Below are positions 55,928 to 64,000 of a DNA stretch of 64,000 bases, one piece after another. The DNA lies in NCBI GenBank assembly GCA_934047225.1, contig OW204010.1, positions 2,756,794 through 2,820,793 of the forward strand. Reading direction: 5' to 3'. A model generated the notes under the pieces. That model saw only the letters and a list, made by a program, of their open reading frames with translations, was not told the DNA's origin and did not search any database. The stretch is from Ypsolopha sequella (lineage: Eukaryota; Arthropoda; Insecta; Lepidoptera; Ypsolophidae). A program made the translations under genes and the position numbers. The first letter of the stretch is position 1, and each line of letters opens with the position of its first letter.

Positions 55928-58900
55928 ATGCCGCGAACAAGAAAGAATAATAATATGTCGTCACAAGAGCGCGAGTCGAGAAACAACATCACCATGACCT
56001 CGGAAGCATTACAAGAACTGGTCGCCACACTCCAGCGGTCACAGACAGAATTCTGCCAGAGACTCCTAGCAGACGCCCGCTCTTCAACACCCAGACCGAT
56101 AGGTGACGGCACCCTTGCTTCAGAGTCCGCAATCTTGTCAGCACTTGCCACGAACGCAAATTTTTCCCAGTGCACGGTCCGTTACGGAGGCTGTCCTGAG
56201 GAGTCGCTCGAAGCATTTATTGATAGTATCGAGGTGTACAAGTCCTGTGTGAATATTTCTGAGGAAAACGCCACGAAAGGCTTGTCGTTGCTGTTTACTG
56301 GCGTTGCCGCCGTATGGTGGCAAGGAATCCGAGAAGAGGTACGTGACTGGAAGGACGCTATACAGAGACTTCGGGGCGCATTCGGTGAGCGCCGTCCCCC
56401 GTACCGCATATACACGGAGCTGTTTTCGATGCGACAAGGTCAAGAAAACATCGAGATATTCGTGTCTAAAGCACGCGCAATTCTGTCGCGCTTGCCGCCA
56501 GGTGATCTGTCCGAAAAAGTAAAGCTGGACATGGTGTACGGTCTCCTCGACACCCGCATCAGAAGGAGGCTCGATCGAGATACCGTGACGTCATTCGACG
56601 AGTTGCTTCGTAAGGCAAGAAGCATCGAGGACGCGCTGAGGGAACCACAAGCGCCCCCCGCCCTCGCCCCTCGTCCTACAATGACGCAACCTCAACGCGC
56701 GCTCCCAGTGTCGTTGACCTCATCGCAACAGCCGTCCCGCCAACTACGGTACACCGCGCCGCCCGCCCCCCCTCAGCCGGCTTCGCCTGCGATCGCGCCA
56801 TCGCCCGCGCCGTCTACGCTAGAACGGCCAGGCGTCCCCCCTGCGCGCCGCCACGCCGAGCTGCCCGCCGACGCAACTGCTGCCACCAACTCTACGTCGT
56901 CAAGCCGCAACACTCGCCCAAAATGTAGCTATTGCAAAAATTTCGGCCACACAAGTGAACAGTGTCGGAAACTCCGCGATCGTCAATCGAACACTTTAGC
57001 AACTACGTCTACGATATCGTGTTACGGATGTGGGACGCCGGGAGTCATTCGGTCTCAATGTGCGAATTGTAGAGAGGTAACTTTTTCATCCGTCGAGATA
57101 AATAATCAGGTGAGCGCAGCCCAATCTAACATTACCGCGAAAAATTCTATTGCATGTAATGATAACAGTGGTAGCAACGAATCAACGTCAAATTCTGCTA
57201 ACCCCTTGACGTCGCACATGTATTTTGTTAACCCCTCGACTGCGGATACCGATCAGAATTTTGTTAACCGTTCGACTGCGGATACCGATCGGAATCTTGT
57301 TAACCGTTCGACTGCCGATACCGATCAGAATTTTGTTAACCGTTCGACTGCGGATACCGATCAGAATTTTGTTAACCGTTCGACTGCCGATACCGATCAG
57401 AATTTTGGTAACCGTTCGACTGCGGATACCGATCAGAATTTTGTTAACCGTTTGACTGCCGATACCGATCAGAATTTTGTTAACCGTTCGACTGCCGATA
57501 CCGATCAGAATTTTGTTAACCGTTCGACTGCGGATACCGATCAGTGTTTTATTAACTCTTTGAATGCAAACACCGATCAGTGTTCTGTTAACCCTTCAAA
57601 TACGAACACCGATCAGTGTTCTGTTAACCCTTCAAATACGAACACCGATCAGTATTCTGTTAACCCTTCAGCTGCGAATAACGATGAGCGTTATGTTAAC
57701 CCTTTCACTGCGAACAGTGACGAGTGTTCTGTAAACCCTTTGAATACAAATGTAGATAATTATTTTGTTAACCCGTCGAGTGCGACCAACGGTGAATGTA
57801 GGCTTAACCCGTTGAGTACTCATGTCCACTCAGCTGATTTACTCAAACTTAAGAGTACTGTTTCCGGGTTGGTTTTAAATAATAAAATGAAAACCGTGCG
57901 TGATACGAATTCCGGTCAAAGTGGAAACGTGACTGTGCCTAATCCTCGTCGTGGAATTTCTGTATGTAATCCCAACGTATCACAATCTAATAATTTACGG
58001 CCTGTGTTGTACATGGAAGTATTGGGTCGTCGTGGTTTAGCTTTAATTGATACAGCTGCAAAAAGGTGTGTTGCTGGCTCCCAGCTGTTTGCTTTGCTCC
58101 AACAAAAAAATAACAAATTTCAATGGCAATGCATGAATGTAAAGCTTGCTGATGGAACTTCACAATCACGTATTGTGTTAATTACCCAAGTTGACGTCAA
58201 GGTCAATCATCGGCTCATTCCAACAGAATTCGTTATATTCCCTGAAGCCAATGCAAGCCAAACTCTTTTGGGGATTGATTTCCTTAAAGCAGCTGGTATT
58301 CAAATCGACTTTAGCAAAGCAACTTGGTGCTTTTCAGATAGCAATACAACTTACCCTCTAGAGTATGAAGAGTATACAGCGGTTGCTGCGGTCACTTCCG
58401 GTTCCTCACCTGTCTCACTGCGCGAGGACGAAGGTACTCTACTTACCAGTGAACAGTGCTTGTTGCTCGATCAGCTTCTTCAGGACAACAAGGCCATCTT
58501 CAAACCAGGGGGAGATCCAACTCCTTTCGCAGAGCACTTCATTAATACAGGTGAACACTTGCCAATTTCTGTACCACCGTACCGGCTAACACCCGCAAAG
58601 AAAGAGGTTAAGTACTTAGGCCACTTAATTACCCCCGACGGTATTAAGCCTGACCATTCCAAGATTGAAGCCATCACAGAGATGAAGGTACCAAGCAATT
58701 TAAAACATCTTCGAACTTTCCTTCAGACAGCCTCCTGGTTCCGAAAGTTTATCCCAAACTTCTCTGAAGTAGCTCAACCCCTTACGATGCTCACCAAGAA
58801 AAACCAACCTTTGTGCTGGGGGGAGCAACAGAAAGCTGCTTTCGACGAACTAAAGGTAAGGCTTGCTTCTGCACCAATTTTAATACAGGCTGACTTTAGC

Positions 58901-60667
58901 AAAACTTTTGTGCTACGAACGGATGCGAGCGACTATGCCGTTGGGGCGGCGTTAATGCAAGGAGAAGGTAACGACGAACGTCCTATTGAGTATGCAAGCC
59001 GCCTCTTAACGCCAGCGGAACGCCGTTACAGCACAACAGAACGCGAAGCTCTCGCCGTTGTTTGGGCTGTAGAAAAGTTTCGTCCATATATTGATGGTCA
59101 TCCCGTATGCGTCAAGAGCGACCATCAACCACTGAAGTGGCTTATGACCTTAAAGTCGCCTAATGGTCGTCTCACCTGGTGGGCATTGAAACTACAAGGC
59201 TACAATATTAAATACGAATACGAACCTGGTAAGTCTAATGTTCTAGCCGATACCCTTAGCCGTCCAACGTGCGATGGAAATTCTAAGAATGACTGTAGCG
59301 TGTGCTCAGTCACTATCGACGTTCCTCACGTTAACGCTGCTGATCTTCGTTCAGCGCAGCTCAAAGATTTGGAGGTATCAAAAATTATCAAAGACCTGGA
59401 GCAGACGGATCCTTTAACATATGACAGGTGGTTAGACCGAGGATACCTACTTAGTCAAGGAGTACTGTATCGCTACGACCCTGATTCCGATTCCGAAGAG
59501 CCGCAGCTGGTCGTCCCTGATTCTATGAAAGAATCCGTGCTAAAAGAATTTCACGACGCACCGACTGCAGGCCACCAAGGTGTAGAACGTACCTTGCAAA
59601 GGATCAAGGGTAAGTACTTTTTCACAGGTATGCGGAAATACGTCACAGAGTATTTGAAGAACTGCGTTGACTGCCAAAGGTATAAGATCTCCAACCAGAA
59701 GCCTGCTGGACTTTTGCAAACTCCCGTGCTTAATCAACGGAATGAGGTACTCGCTGTAGATCTTTTCGGACCTCTTCCAGAAGGTAAAAACGGTGAGAAA
59801 TGGATCTTACTAGTCGAGGATACTGCCACCCGTTGGGTCGAATTATTTGCGCTTAAAGACGCAAACGCAGAAACATGTGCACCAGTACTCATCGAAGAAT
59901 ATTTTTTAAGGTACGGTTTACCACGTAGAATTATATCAGATAATGGTGTACAATTTGTGTCGGCTGTTATGCAGCAGTGCATGCACCTGTTGGGTATCAA
60001 GCAAAACCTTATACCTCTGTATCACCCTGAGGCGAACCCAGCGGAAAGAAAAAACCGCGACCTTAAGACTCAACTTTCTATCCTTGTACAGACAGAACAT
60101 CGATCTTGGCCACAATTTTTGTCTCACATAAGGTTTTCTATGAACAGTGCTACTTGTGCCACTACTGGTCACACTCCTGCATATCTTACATTTGCTAGGG
60201 AAATGCGAACTCCGTTTGATGCCAATCATGACCTACGTGGTATTCTTTCGAAAGACACTTTTGTACCACAAGCCACTCCTTATTTGGAAAAGTTTTTGCT
60301 CACGTTGAAAGATATTAAAGATCGTGTCGAGAAGCAACAGGATGCTAGGAAGGATGTTGCGGATAGCAGACGTCACCCATCTGTTTCGCACGCTGAGGGA
60401 GACCTAATATTTCTGACAACACATGCCCTCAGTAACGCAGCTAAGGGGTTAACAAAAAAGTTCATGCCTTTACGCGACGGCCCTTATATTATCCGTAAAT
60501 TAATTAGTCCCACTACTTACGAAGTCGAGGACTCCGAGGGCCAACTTTTGGGGAAGTTTCATGCCAGGGACATAACACCTTGTATGGGTCAAAGTGTCGG
60601 TGAGTCCGTCCCAGTACAACCTCGAAGACGTCGAGGTCGCCCACGTAAACCGTGTGACTGTTGTTAA
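55928..60667 (+). CDS. G3 gag-pol polyprotein (1579 codons), RT catalytic core missing
   Basis: A single frame from ATG 55928. Gag: capsid-like region with WWQGIREEVRDW and RIYTELFSMRQGQ (about 130-170), then a Pro-rich linker. Zinc motifs are CSYCKNFGHTSEQC (about 333) and CYGCGTPGVIRSQCANC (about 365, His replaced). A 12-residue repeat array (431-634) follows. The protease site reads LIDTAAKRC (about 706), with Ala where Gly is usual. At about residue 892 the sequence passes from the RT start (PPYRLTPAKK) straight to the RT end (VKYLGHLITPDGI), so the fingers and palm with YxDD are gone. RNase H (TDASDYAVGAAL, KSDHQPLKWL), integrase H-H-C-C (HDAPTAGH...CVDC) and Asp 1278, Asp 1338, Glu 1373 are present, and a GPY/F-type end (DGPYIIRKL). 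gag and pol are fused in one frame. Confidence 0.9.
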   Translation: MPRTRKNNNMSSQERESRNNITMTSEALQELVATLQRSQTEFCQRLLADARSSTPRPIGDGTLASESAILSALATNANFSQCTVRYGGCPEESLEAFIDSIEVYKSCVNISEENATKGLSLLFTGVAAVWWQGIREEVRDWKDAIQRLRGAFGERRPPYRIYTELFSMRQGQENIEIFVSKARAILSRLPPGDLSEKVKLDMVYGLLDTRIRRRLDRDTVTSFDELLRKARSIEDALREPQAPPALAPRPTMTQPQRALPVSLTSSQQPSRQLRYTAPPAPPQPASPAIAPSPAPSTLERPGVPPARRHAELPADATAATNSTSSSRNTRPKCSYCKNFGHTSEQCRKLRDRQSNTLATTSTISCYGCGTPGVIRSQCANCREVTFSSVEINNQVSAAQSNITAKNSIACNDNSGSNESTSNSANPLTSHMYFVNPSTADTDQNFVNRSTADTDRNLVNRSTADTDQNFVNRSTADTDQNFVNRSTADTDQNFGNRSTADTDQNFVNRLTADTDQNFVNRSTADTDQNFVNRSTADTDQCFINSLNANTDQCSVNPSNTNTDQCSVNPSNTNTDQYSVNPSAANNDERYVNPFTANSDECSVNPLNTNVDNYFVNPSSATNGECRLNPLSTHVHSADLLKLKSTVSGLVLNNKMKTVRDTNSGQSGNVTVPNPRRGISVCNPNVSQSNNLRPVLYMEVLGRRGLALIDTAAKRCVAGSQLFALLQQKNNKFQWQCMNVKLADGTSQSRIVLITQVDVKVNHRLIPTEFVIFPEANASQTLLGIDFLKAAGIQIDFSKATWCFSDSNTTYPLEYEEYTAVAAVTSGSSPVSLREDEGTLLTSEQCLLLDQLLQDNKAIFKPGGDPTPFAEHFINTGEHLPISVPPYRLTPAKKEVKYLGHLITPDGIKPDHSKIEAITEMKVPSNLKHLRTFLQTASWFRKFIPNFSEVAQPLTMLTKKNQPLCWGEQQKAAFDELKVRLASAPILIQADFSKTFVLRTDASDYAVGAALMQGEGNDERPIEYASRLLTPAERRYSTTEREALAVVWAVEKFRPYIDGHPVCVKSDHQPLKWLMTLKSPNGRLTWWALKLQGYNIKYEYEPGKSNVLADTLSRPTCDGNSKNDCSVCSVTIDVPHVNAADLRSAQLKDLEVSKIIKDLEQTDPLTYDRWLDRGYLLSQGVLYRYDPDSDSEEPQLVVPDSMKESVLKEFHDAPTAGHQGVERTLQRIKGKYFFTGMRKYVTEYLKNCVDCQRYKISNQKPAGLLQTPVLNQRNEVLAVDLFGPLPEGKNGEKWILLVEDTATRWVELFALKDANAETCAPVLIEEYFLRYGLPRRIISDNGVQFVSAVMQQCMHLLGIKQNLIPLYHPEANPAERKNRDLKTQLSILVQTEHRSWPQFLSHIRFSMNSATCATTGHTPAYLTFAREMRTPFDANHDLRGILSKDTFVPQATPYLEKFLLTLKDIKDRVEKQQDARKDVADSRRHPSVSHAEGDLIFLTTHALSNAAKGLTKKFMPLRDGPYIIRKLISPTTYEVEDSEGQLLGKFHARDITPCMGQSVGESVPVQPRRRRGRPRKPCDCC
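57218..57829 (+). repeat. 36-bp coding minisatellite in G3 (17 units of 12 residues)
   Basis: Units read QNFVNRSTADTD with small changes. The first nine are nearly identical and the last eight are progressively diverged (QCSVNPSNTNTD, ECSVNPLNTNVD). It sits between the zinc motifs and the protease. The phase is kept throughout, so it is translated. Confidence 0.9.
58595..58615 (+). other. G3 RT-deletion junction
   Basis: GCAAAGAAAGAGGTTAAGTA joins the upstream RT segment (ending PAKK) to the downstream segment (starting EVKYLGH). The likely microhomology is AAAGAGGT. The join keeps the frame. Confidence 0.75.
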
Positions 60668-60766
60668 TCAGTGTTATCATTACATTATATTGATTTCGTT
60701 TTTCAATAAGTGTTGTTGTTTTGCCAAGTCACCATCGGGGCGATTTTGTGACTTGGAGGGGGAGTA
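60668..60766 (+). promoter_or_regulatory. G3 3' UTR, hairpin and polypurine tract
   Basis: CCAAGTCAC and GTGACTTGG (60724-60756) form a 9-base stem. GGAGGGGGAG precedes the LTR and is the polypurine primer. Confidence 0.65.
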
Positions 60767-61000
60767 TGTAACGCGCTATACCTCCATACATATTGATAAA
60801 TAGATCTCGGACGACGAGTCGCCCCACTCCTCGCGTCCCGCACCTCCGTGCGGCCCCGCGCACCGCGCGCTCGATGTCTTTGGGGAGTGTGCGACTAGCC
60901 CGCCTCGGGAAACATTGTTTGTTGTTACTTTCTTGTAATACGTGAATTAAACACGAACTGTACCAGGACACAGTGTTACATTTTTTTCCCGAACCCTACA
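60767..61000 (+). repeat. G3 3' LTR
   Basis: 234 bases, identical to the 5' LTR. Confidence 0.9.
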
Positions 61001-61913
61001 CACTCAAATAGAAAATTGTTCGCCTGAGAATTATTCAACTCAACCCAAATTTGTATTTTCAAGTCGCCAAATACTGAAAAAAATGTAGGACATAATGTTC
61101 AAACGAATATCAGGTTGCTCATATCATGAAGCTTCTCATTTTGTAATTTAAGTAACTCAAATGAATGTTTTTAAGTTGCTGTTCTAATGATTTCTCGTTA
61201 CTCGCAGTCAGTCGCTCACTTAGTAAAACAATACGTTAAATTAATAATTTTTGTCACTAAAAATTTTAATTTACAGTTACTCGTTTTATTACAACCCTTA
61301 TGCAAGCTATAAGGGGTGCCGATAAAAATTCGCAAAAGACGCTTCCCCGTGACCAAAACTGAGGGCAAAAGCGCGAGAGCTCGTGACCTATTTGGGTAAC
61401 GGTCGTCCTGTAAGGCTAAAAATTCTTTTAGTGATGAGTCATAGCATGCAAACTACAGTAACGATGACCTGGCAGGTAACAGCCCGGTGCGTCATCATCC
61501 CTTATATTTTTGAAAGTGAACATAAAATTGGAAAAAAAACTTGTCGCTGTAAACTTGAAATTTTAATACTATTTAGTTCATGCATTATAAAGTATAGAAA
61601 AAAATTGACAGGCGATTACAGTGAGTGCACGTACCTGACAGGTGCATCGAAAGGTGTGTGGTATATGGGTTAAAATAAACTTTGTTCTGTAGAGTTGAAA
61701 TTTATATATATGTTTAAGTAAGCGATTTAGAAAAAGTAGGTATAATGACAGGCGATTTTGGCTAGCATAAGTCCTTGACAGGTGAGAGAAAAGATGCTGT
61801 GGGAGTGCGAGTCAAAGTCGTAACGTGAATTTAATGGTGCAAATGACATTACGTGGAGACAAAAATCATGGGTAAAACATGTTTTATTTATTAAAAAGTA
61901 AATACAATATTTT
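61001..61913. other. Gene-free stretch with diverged ~140-bp tandem units
   Basis: Three loosely similar units of about 140 bases (61440-61860) share TGACAGGCGATT and TGACAGGTG phrases (61609 and 61748) and TTGAAATTT. No gene was seen. The 3' UTR of the minus-strand gene (AATAAA near 61885 on that strand) lies at the right edge. Confidence 0.4.
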
Positions 61914-62595
61914 TTAAAAACAAATTTCATCATCCGATTCATCACTATTAATCTCTTGATCATCATCCGACACGTCACTGTCAATTTCTTTATCATCATC
62001 GGGCAAGTCACTACTATCTTCTTCATCATTTTTCGGTTCTACGTAATTATTTTCATTATCTGTAAAGAAAAATAGTTTTGATACATTAATAATAATAACT
62101 TCAAAATTAATACTTTCTTATTGAATAAAAAAGCTGTATGTTATCTAAAATGTATTCCTCACCTTCGCTTGGTTCATCTTCGGCAGTTTCAGAAGACTGT
62201 TGTATGAGTATTTCATATATAGATGAAGGAACTGTATCACCCTCAAACAAATTAAAAATATAGTGGTCATCGATCAAATTCCAACCATTGCCTTCAGGTG
62301 TAAGAACTGCAGGCTCTTTCATATGACTATTTCGCCAGATTTTTGTAATATATGCAGATCTTAATAATTGTTGTTCCAGCTCACGTTGGCACGGAGGTAA
62401 ATTTGTCGAATCATAGTTTATAATTTTCTTTCGAAATACTTTAGTGCCACTTATTTTATATGTGGCAAGAAACTTTTCATGACGTGCGTCATTCACATTT
62501 TCACTGCGCATACCGTACATTTGACACACGAATTTTTCAAGAATTGGAAAAATCTCAGACAAATAAACCAATAGACAAAGTCTTGGTGCCGTCAA
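61914..62595 (-). CDS. 3' end of a spliced gene of an unrecognised multicopy family, acidic tail
   Basis: The minus strand has an exon at about 62595-62163 (ILEKFVCQMYG, NLPPCQRELEQQLLRSAYI, LTPEGNGWNLIDD). A donor GTGAGG at 62162 and an acceptor TTTCTTTACAG ending at 62060 define a 103-base intron. The phases match (1/1). The last exon, 62059-61914, encodes an acidic tail (SSDLPDDDKEIDSDVSDDDQ) and ends at TAA. AATAAA follows on that strand. The part around LPPCQRELEQ resembles an uncharacterised, highly repeated insect/cnidarian family, probably transposon-derived. The upstream exons are not clear, because a stop lies just before 62595. Confidence 0.5.
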
Positions 62596-62828
62596 AACGT
62601 ACTACCCAAAACTTCATTTCGACTCCTAATGACTCCTGTCCAAGTCACCAAATTATAATGTACTGTTACTTTTCTTAAGTGGCAACATTTGCAATCCTTT
62701 GTAATTTGGTCGTGTTATAGCTTGTGTTTACATTAGGAAGTAAGTCGGCAGATTTTTAAACAAAATTTTATTTAAGTTGTGTTTTGCTGCGAATTATCGT
62801 ATGGAAAAGGGTTGAAGATACAAGGACA
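62596..62828. other. Divergent intergenic region
   Basis: This lies between the minus-strand gene and the plus-strand THAP gene. It could hold promoters for one or both. No clear motif was seen. Confidence 0.3.
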
Positions 62829-63977
62829 ATGTCCTGCTACGTGCGTGGTTGCAGATTCCATTCGGGGAATAAAGAAAACTCGAACAGCAATATCAGTTTT
62901 CACAAGTGAGTAAAAAGTGATGTTTTCCTAGTAAATTAACCATAAAATGGAATTCCATCACGTAATACAGCATTTTACGACGTGTCGTTTTCATATAGTA
63001 ACGTAAATATAGCTTTTAGAATAAAAGTAAATCCTAAAATCATTAAAATAATTAAATCCGTTTTGAGGTTATTAGTGAAGTCAAAACAGTTGTCGGTAAT
63101 TTTACTGATATTGTGCTAATATGAAGTATTGATTCAGCTTATTTTACTTAAGGTTCCCCAAAAATGAAGACATTCCTAAACGATGGTTTGTTGCTATTAG
63201 CCAAAGTTGGAAACAGCAAAAAAACTAATTGGAAAGTGTTCTCAAGGCACTTTGAGTCCTAAGTGCTTTCTGAAAAGAACTATTGCGACCACGCTTAAAA
63301 GACGATGCGGTGCTCACCTTGAATTTACCTAGTAAAACAGAAGTTTTTTTGGTTGAATCCTTCACTACGCTCGAAATTCTAACTTAGAATCACGAGTCTT
63401 GCTCGAGATTCAAACTCGGCACTCTCAACAAAAATAAACTTTGCTCTCTTGTTGCACAAACTTTAATGCTTTTTTACTACTATCTGTTTAAAAATGACCA
63501 ATAAATTTTGTGTTTAATTCTAGGATTGAGGACTGCAATGGAACCATCAAAAGCTGTCTTTGTACTGCGTAAATTGAAAAAATTCTTCCATTGAAAAAAA
63601 TGTCTCCAAGCCCTGAAAGGACCTGCTAACAGCATGCCTCTAATGAGTGTAAAAGACAGAGGAGGGCTGACTAAGCCATCAAAAAGCATTCAAAAAATCT
63701 GCCAAACTGCAAAGAAACTCCTGAGAGAGTTTGAGGCTGTAGTTACAAAAAAAGTGTACGAAAACCACAGCACTTCACATCTATGATAAAACAAATTTCA
63801 CAAAGATTATTGGTACAGACAGACGTACTTGACGACCAACATGACCGTTCGTTGGTTAACTCCGTGTTCGACACGTATTTGAAACTTAGAATACATCACA
63901 TGACGAAGGAAATTACTTCACCCATCGAAAATATACGCTCATTTCTGACAAAAACAATAATTTTCAAAGGTCAATAA
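62829..63977 (+). pseudogene. THAP-domain (P-element-like) transposase gene, internally deleted
   Basis: Exon 1 (62829-62905) encodes MSCYVRGCRFHSGNKENSN and ISFH. The intron 62906-63152 has GTGAGT and ACTTAAG borders. Exon 2 continues KFPKNEDIPKRWFVAISQSW, the FHKFP and W signature of a THAP zinc finger. The expected Cys before SRHF is Phe (VFSRHF), and a frameshift lies near 63210. After a gap, 63600-63770 reads MSVKDRGGLTKPSKSIQKIC and 63783-63977 reads HDRSLVNSVFDTYLKLRIHH up to a stop, the usual C-terminal end of THAP transposases. The catalytic middle is deleted. AATAAA overlaps the stop. Confidence 0.6.
63340..63600. other. Deleted/substituted middle of the THAP gene
   Basis: No readable coding sequence was seen. 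CTCGAAATTCTAACTTAGAA and CTCGAGATTC form loose inverted repeats. Confidence 0.3.
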
Positions 63978-64000
63978 ATACGTTTATTTTTGGCTGCTTT

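Larger units (their letters stand above)
55662..61000 (+). mobile_element. G3: young Gypsy LTR retrotransposon with RT core deleted
   Basis: Two identical 234-base LTRs (TGTAACGC...CCCTACA) flank one long gag-pol frame. The target duplication CACT lies at 55658-55661 and 61001-61004. Total length is 5.3 kb. It lacks the RT core but keeps gag, protease-like, RNase H and integrase regions. Confidence 0.9.

Overview
The window looks like non-coding, transposon-packed DNA from an insect, most likely a moth or butterfly. It is AT-rich. It carries introns with GT/AG borders and TATA-type promoters. It also holds dispersed motifs that I know as common in Lepidoptera: the C-terminus of an RTE-like LINE ending in AYVQQWTNTG, the AACCGACTTCAAAAAAGGAG repeat, the GTACGGAACCCT repeat, and GAGCGAAGCGAG-type stretches. 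The species assignment is inference. No prokaryotic features, CRISPR array or rRNA operon are present.

Layout. 1-14.2 kb: a LINE with a coiled-coil/RRM ORF1 (minus, cut by the window edge) interrupted by a CR1/L2-like LINE (copy A1). A decayed Copia pol follows, then a 1.6-kb TIR transposon inserted in an RTE LINE remnant, a hAT 5' end, the last exon of an unrecognised gene, and a 5S-rRNA-like stretch. 14.2-24.1 kb: two more copies of the A family (A2, A3), a 974-bp TIR element with TAA target duplications, and two minisatellites. A3 lies inside a 99-bp palindromic minisatellite. 24.1-29.1 kb: an errantivirus-like Gypsy element (G1) with a 5' LTR and broken gag and pol, truncated against a LINE fragment. 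29.6-35.9 kb: a foldback nested in a foldback, a decayed multicopy hypothetical gene, MITEs, and A4. 35.9-39 kb: two exons of a small secreted peptide gene and possible exons on the opposite strand. 39.5-50.2 kb: an RTE LINE whose 5' part is inverted, split by a 194-bp MITE and by an 8.9-kb LTR retrotransposon (G2). 51.7-54.2 kb: a BEL/Pao integrase relic and a 1.6-kb array of a 24-bp repeat. 55.7-61.0 kb: a young Gypsy element (G3). 61.9-64 kb: the 3' end of a spliced minus-strand gene and a broken THAP-domain transposase gene.

How the parts relate. Most sequence comes from repeated insertion of elements into one another, and the order can be read from interrupted sequence. G2 has LTRs differing at about 4 of 1312 sites and a 4-bp duplication. 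It also has a canonical A AAA AAC slippery site right before the gag stop, but two in-frame stops in pol. G3 has identical 234-bp LTRs and one uninterrupted 1579-codon gag-pol frame, yet the reverse-transcriptase core is missing by an in-frame deletion, so it is probably moved by proteins from a relative. The A-family LINE has ORF2 in the -1 frame relative to ORF1 with no usable ATG, next to an A-rich slippery heptamer. Host genes are few and only partly visible.
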